Source of the DNA: JAKAWQ01 sp963840545
GTDB taxonomy: Bacteria; Pseudomonadota; Alphaproteobacteria; Acetobacterales; Acetobacteraceae
Assembly: GCA_963840545.1 (NCBI GenBank)
Contig: CAWIZE010000012.1
Location: forward strand, 80,795 to 144,794
DNA length: 64,000 bases
Direction of reading: 5' to 3'
The notes below the pieces were generated by a model. The model saw only the letters and a list, made by a program, of their open reading frames with translations. It had not been told where the DNA came from and made no database searches. How positions within the stretch are numbered: position 1 is the stretch's first letter; each line of letters opens with the position of its first letter. The position numbers were made by a program, and so were the translations under genes. Below are positions 61,766 to 64,000 of this stretch, one piece after another.

Positions 61766-61821
61766 CCCCCCTTCATCGGACGCCGGCCTTGATCCGGGGT
61801 AAACGCCGCCTCAGAGCTCGT

Positions 61822-61853
61822 CTCTGAACGACCTCTGAACGACCTCTGAACGG
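61822..61853. repeat. 11-bp direct repeat, three units
   Basis: CTCTGAACGAC occurs at 61822-61832 and 61833-61843, with a third copy CTCTGAACGG at 61844-61853. The array lies 57 bp upstream of the ATP-grasp gene and right before the transposase fragment, so it may be a promoter element or a junction relic. Confidence 0.75.
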
Positions 61854-61878
61854 TAGAGGTGGGGGTTGGCTGGTCGGT

Positions 61879-62025
61879 GGCCTGTCGTGGCGGCTATTGC
61901 CGGACGGCCTCCCGCCCCGGCAGACCGTCTATGGCTGGTCCGCCACCGTCCGCGACAGCGGCGTGCGGGAGGCGATCGACCACCACCTGGCCAAGCGTGA
62001 TCGCGAGCGCAGCGGACGCGAGCCA
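61879..62025 (+). pseudogene. IS5-family transposase N-terminal fragment
   Basis: One frame reads SWRLLPDGLPPRQTVYGWSA, then TVRDSGVREAIDHHLAKRDR and ERSGREPA. This follows the conserved N-terminal block of IS5-group transposases (WR-LP-DLPPWQTVYRWF-RLRDDGVFE-INH-L--RDRERVGREASP). The homology ends abruptly at about 62025, before any catalytic Asp, and the adjacent bases belong to a VapC gene. It is a dead fragment. Confidence 0.68.
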
Positions 62026-62305
62026 GCCCATCGCCAGCCTGGCCCTCGCCGGTCGGCAAGGCGACGCAGGCTCATGGGCCGAGCTCGACGCGCTGGTAGC
62101 GCTTGCCGGCATGCAGATCGTGCCCCAGGACGCGGCACTCACCGAAATCGCCCGCTCGGCCTTCCTCCGTTATGGCAAAGGCCGCCACCGCGCCGGTCTC
62201 AACCTCGGTGACTGCGCCGTCCACGCTCTCGCCGGCAGCCGCAATCTGCCGCTGCTGTCAAAGGGCGGTGACTTTCCGCACACTGATCTCCGCGTCGCTG
62301 CCTGA
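62023..62305 (+). pseudogene. VapC-type PIN toxin, C-terminal fragment
   Basis: The frame ending at TGA 62303-62305 gives PIASLALAGRQG, then LVALAGMQIVPQDAALTEIA, RSAFLRYGKGRHRAGLNLGD and CAVHALAGSRNLPLLSKGGD. This is the second half of VapC ribonuclease toxins, with the conserved GLN-GD and later LL-KG-DF segments. The N-terminal half with the first catalytic Asp is missing and is replaced by a transposase fragment in the upstream bases. No VapB antitoxin is visible. It is therefore inactive unless a fused product is made. Confidence 0.7.
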
Positions 62306-62328
62306 TACACTATTGCTCATGGTGTATC
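62304..62328 (+). terminator. Hairpin at the vapC fragment stop
   Basis: GATACAC (62304-62310) and GTGTATC (62322-62328) form a perfect 7-bp stem around an 11-nt loop, starting within the stop codon. No T-run follows, so termination is only a possibility. Confidence 0.4.
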
Positions 62329-62481
62329 GCGAGCCCCACCGGTCGGTTATCGACCCCCATTGCCTCGCCTCTTAAGCGCCGCATCATCGCATCCATGCCC
62401 ATTGCGAGAAACGTCGAAAGGATCGCGCCCCGGAATCCAAGGACGAAGGGCGCGGCTTCCTCAGTCATTCAGAGGCTCGGT

Positions 62482-62853
62482 TTACGTGGCGCTGATGGGC
62501 ACATCGCGGCACGCCGACCCGGCCGGGTTCACGGGCACGATCTGGCCGGTGACCATCCAATCGAACAGATGACGCAGCACGGCGAGGCGCTGCTCGACGG
62601 TCGGAGCCAACGGCCCCGGCCGCTTCAGCACGCCTTCGTATTCCAGCAACAAGGGCGCCGTTGCCGGCATTCGAACTCTTTCTCTCCCGACCGGTTCGAT
62701 CAGGGCGAAGCTCGCCCCGGCGCCGCTGCGAGCGCAGTGCGGATCGCCTTTTGCAGCCATGGTGGCCGCCGCAACGACATCAGGGGGTTCGTCATAACCA
62801 CGGTCTGTCGAAGGGGAAGGGATTGCAGCTCTGCGAGCGTCGTCGCACGCCAA
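62482..62853 (-). pseudogene. Degenerate PIN-domain (COG1569-like) toxin gene
   Basis: The 123-residue frame contains GAGASFALIEPVGRERVRMP, then ATAPLLLEYEGVLKRPG, and TVEQRLAVLRHLFDWMV, which resemble the middle of PIN_3/COG1569 proteins (RRGAS--LL--I---EI--S--L-LEYEEVLKRP). The expected N-terminal VxDTNVxVAAL segment is replaced by DEPPDVVAAATMAAKGDPH, with an apparent insertion or frame change. The C-terminal catalytic segment with D-DD and TFNxRDF is absent, replaced by VPVNPAGSACRDVPISAT. It looks like a decayed toxin on the same strand as the genes that follow it upstream. Confidence 0.5.
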
Positions 62854-62871
62854 TTCCGTTATCCCCTCCTT

Positions 62872-63321
62872 TCAGGCCGCCTCGGGAGCTGCCGCTTTCC
62901 GTGGCCGACCGCCTTTGCGGCCGTTTGCCTTGGCGCTGCTCCGCTTCGCATCCGAGGTCGCTTTGCCACCGCGGCTCGCGAAGATCGCAGCCACAACGCG
63001 CGGCGGCAGCATCGCAGGCAGGATCGCGGCCATCAAACCATGCACGCTGATGTGGATGTCCCGATCTTCAAGCTCGATCGCCGATCCGTCCGGCCAAACC
63101 TCCAGCCGTGCCAGGTCCTCCGCGGGTACCTCTTGCAGCGCGCCGATCCACTGCCGAGGGATCACGAACCCAACATTCCGCGTCGTCACGATTTCGATGG
63201 CATCCCGGTCAGGCACATAGCGGACGGCCTGTGCCCGAATTTCCGTCTCCGCCTCCGCCCCGCCGGCGGCGAGCGCCGCGACATATTCGGCATCGGTGAT
63301 CTGGTGCTCGCTCATGGCCAT
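62872..63321 (-). CDS. DUF2442 domain protein (possible partner of DUF4160 protein)
   Basis: A 149-residue protein with a DUF2442-type fold: ITDAEYVAALAAGGAEAETE, then IRAQAVRYVPDRDAIEIVTT, NVGFVIPRQWIGALQEVPAE, DLARLEVWPDGSAIELEDRD and IHISVHGLMAAIL. The C-terminus SSAKANGRKGGRPRKAAAPE is basic and AT-hook-like (GRP), suggesting DNA binding. DUF2442 genes are usually paired with DUF4160 genes, as here; such pairs are thought to behave like toxin-antitoxin or mobile accessory modules. The ATG at 63321 overlaps the end of the DUF4160 gene by 10 bp, so the two are translationally coupled. Confidence 0.8.
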   Translation of the reverse strand: MAMSEHQITDAEYVAALAAGGAEAETEIRAQAVRYVPDRDAIEIVTTRNVGFVIPRQWIGALQEVPAEDLARLEVWPDGSAIELEDRDIHISVHGLMAAILPAMLPPRVVAAIFASRGGKATSDAKRSSAKANGRKGGRPRKAAAPEAA

Positions 63322-63743
63322 GTGCTCGCTTCTGCTGTCGTGCCATCCCGAAAAGTCGCAAGAAGCCGCTCGGTCGCAGGGTCGCAGCTGGCGTCCGCGA
63401 TCCGTTTCGTATCCGGTGAGCGTTCCAAGCGCAGCTCGATCCTTTGGGCCGCCGGCATTACGGCCCATTGGTTTGCCAGGCAGGTTGTCTGTCTCGTCAT
63501 CCACCAGCTCCGCCTGCACTCCGCCAGCCTGGCTTGGATATCGTCCAAAAGCGCGTTCACCGCGCGCTGGAGCGGGACGTTCTTCAATGGCGTGATGCTG
63601 ATCAGCTCCACGGCAGTGCCGACGTAGGAAAACCTCACACGTGCCACCCACCCTTCGCCGCCGTGTCGGACATGAACGTGCGGCGGGCAGTGATCGTCGG
63701 CGAATGCGTAGATCACGGCCCCGGTGGCTTCGGAGACGAACAC
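63312..63743 (-). CDS. DUF4160 domain protein
   Basis: A 143-residue protein beginning at GTG 63743. The N-terminal part AVIYAFADDHCPPHVHVRHG contains the PPHVHV motif that defines DUF4160, followed by VRFSYVGTAVELISITPLKN, RAVNALLDDIQARLAECRRS and WWMTRQTT. The C-terminal ~60 residues (MPAAQRIELRLERSPDTKRI, then DGTTAEASTWP) are variable. No enzymatic activity is established for this family. It is the upstream partner of the DUF2442 gene, and it lies just downstream of the recombinase gene, consistent with mobile-island cargo. Confidence 0.78.
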   Translation of the reverse strand: MFVSEATGAVIYAFADDHCPPHVHVRHGGEGWVARVRFSYVGTAVELISITPLKNVPLQRAVNALLDDIQARLAECRRSWWMTRQTTCLANQWAVMPAAQRIELRLERSPDTKRIADASCDPATERLLATFRDGTTAEASTWP

Positions 63744-63816
63744 CCGGCTTATGACTGCATATAACCCTTCGGCTTGGGTTTTTCAAGGCAAAGAATCACC
63801 CCGGCGGAGGAGCCGC

Positions 63817-64000
63817 TCATCCCCACATCCTTCTGGCGATGTCCTTTTCCTCGGCGCCGACGGCGTCGGCGTAGAGGGCGGTGGTGGTGAGCTGGGCGTG
63901 GCCGAGCCATTTCTGCACCAGGTTGAGCGCGATGCCGGGGGACACCCCGGCCACCCCGAACCCGTGCCGGAGCCCCTCGGCCGAGGTTTGCAGCCCCTCG
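63817..64000 (-). CDS. Tyrosine recombinase/integrase, C-terminal part (runs off window)
   Basis: The last ~61 residues of a tyrosine recombinase, read from the window edge to a TGA at 63817-63819. The sequence SAEGLRHGFGVAGVSPGIAL carries the Arg-His of the catalytic box, NLVQKWLGHAQLTTTALYAD the His of LGH and the nucleophilic Tyr in ALYAD, and the end is AVGAEEKDIARRMWG. It is the type of integrase often found with small accessory islands. It probably mobilised, or marks, the DUF4160/DUF2442 and toxin remnants downstream. The N-terminal part lies beyond 64000, so integrity cannot be judged. Confidence 0.88.
   Translation of the reverse strand, partial: EGLQTSAEGLRHGFGVAGVSPGIALNLVQKWLGHAQLTTTALYADAVGAEEKDIARRMWG

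Noticed and set aside
61894..62142. Minus-strand frame resembling a short membrane protein
   Set aside because: The plus strand of the same bases carries clear transposase and VapC homology, and the minus frame has no family match.

Overview
The window is high-GC bacterial DNA with dense, mostly co-oriented genes, many 1-4 bp stop/start overlaps and frequent GTG/TTG starts. The gene set (short PutA without a DNA-binding domain, BamD-RecN-LigA order, PhnF/PhnG-N with DUF1045, SuyAB-like UxaA proteins) fits an aerobic alphaproteobacterium, most likely Rhodospirillales/Acetobacteraceae. That placement is inference; there is no rRNA in the window. I found no tRNA, rRNA or CRISPR array.

Layout. 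0-2 kb: end of an unidentified gene, molybdopterin synthase moaD-moaE, and a convergent nhaA antiporter. 2.2-5.9 kb: SMP-30-type lactonase and a REC-PAS-GGDEF-EAL c-di-GMP protein. 5.9-8.1 kb: a LysR regulator with a perfect T-N11-A palindrome at its own start, a small divergent conserved protein, and trans-aconitate methyltransferase. 8.3-15.9 kb: a single-chain fusion of an HcnABC/opine-oxidase-like flavo-iron-sulfur dehydrogenase, then bamD, recN and ligA (ligA reading frame broken near its 3' third). 15.9-20.3 kb: SuyB/SuyA-like (UxaA family) pair, a frameshifted GntR regulator, and a CaiB/BaiF CoA-transferase with an HMG-CoA-lyase-type enzyme. 20.8-25.1 kb: RND efflux adaptor and pump. 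25.3-28.6 kb: a lone molybdenum hydroxylase large subunit and a glycosyltransferase.

29.4-31.7 kb: galU and a phosphomannomutase/phosphoglucomutase for nucleotide-sugar supply. 31.7-33.6 kb is a scar: the first ~60 codons of a GH15-like gene, a decayed IS4-family transposase and a decayed IS5-family transposase. 33.7-42.3 kb: a complete C-P lyase core (DUF1045, phnF, phnGHIJKLMN and a hexapeptide acetyltransferase) without a phosphonate importer. 42.3-44.4 kb: an MFS exporter behind a Fur-box-like palindrome, and a GNAT acetyltransferase.

44.4-57.4 kb is a catabolic/transport block on one strand: a Liv-type ABC transporter (livG, livF, SBP, livH, livM), a GAF protein, an M24-family hydrolase with altered metal ligands, a NitT/TauT-type ABC transporter, and PutA. 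The arrangement suggests uptake and cleavage of an amide or proline-like compound feeding proline oxidation (inference). 57.6-61.8 kb: small conserved protein, OsmC protein, PAS-GGDEF-EAL protein, and a convergent TPR/ATP-grasp protein. 61.8-64.0 kb is a second accessory region: transposase and VapC fragments fused end to end, a degenerate PIN gene, a DUF4160/DUF2442 pair and the C-terminus of a tyrosine recombinase running off the window.

The most unusual items are the triple fusion enzyme (8.3-11.2 kb), the M24/ABC/PutA block, the TPR/ATP-grasp protein, and the two same-direction reading-frame breaks in ligA and gntR, which may be sequence errors. No wholly new system is demonstrated by the sequence alone.
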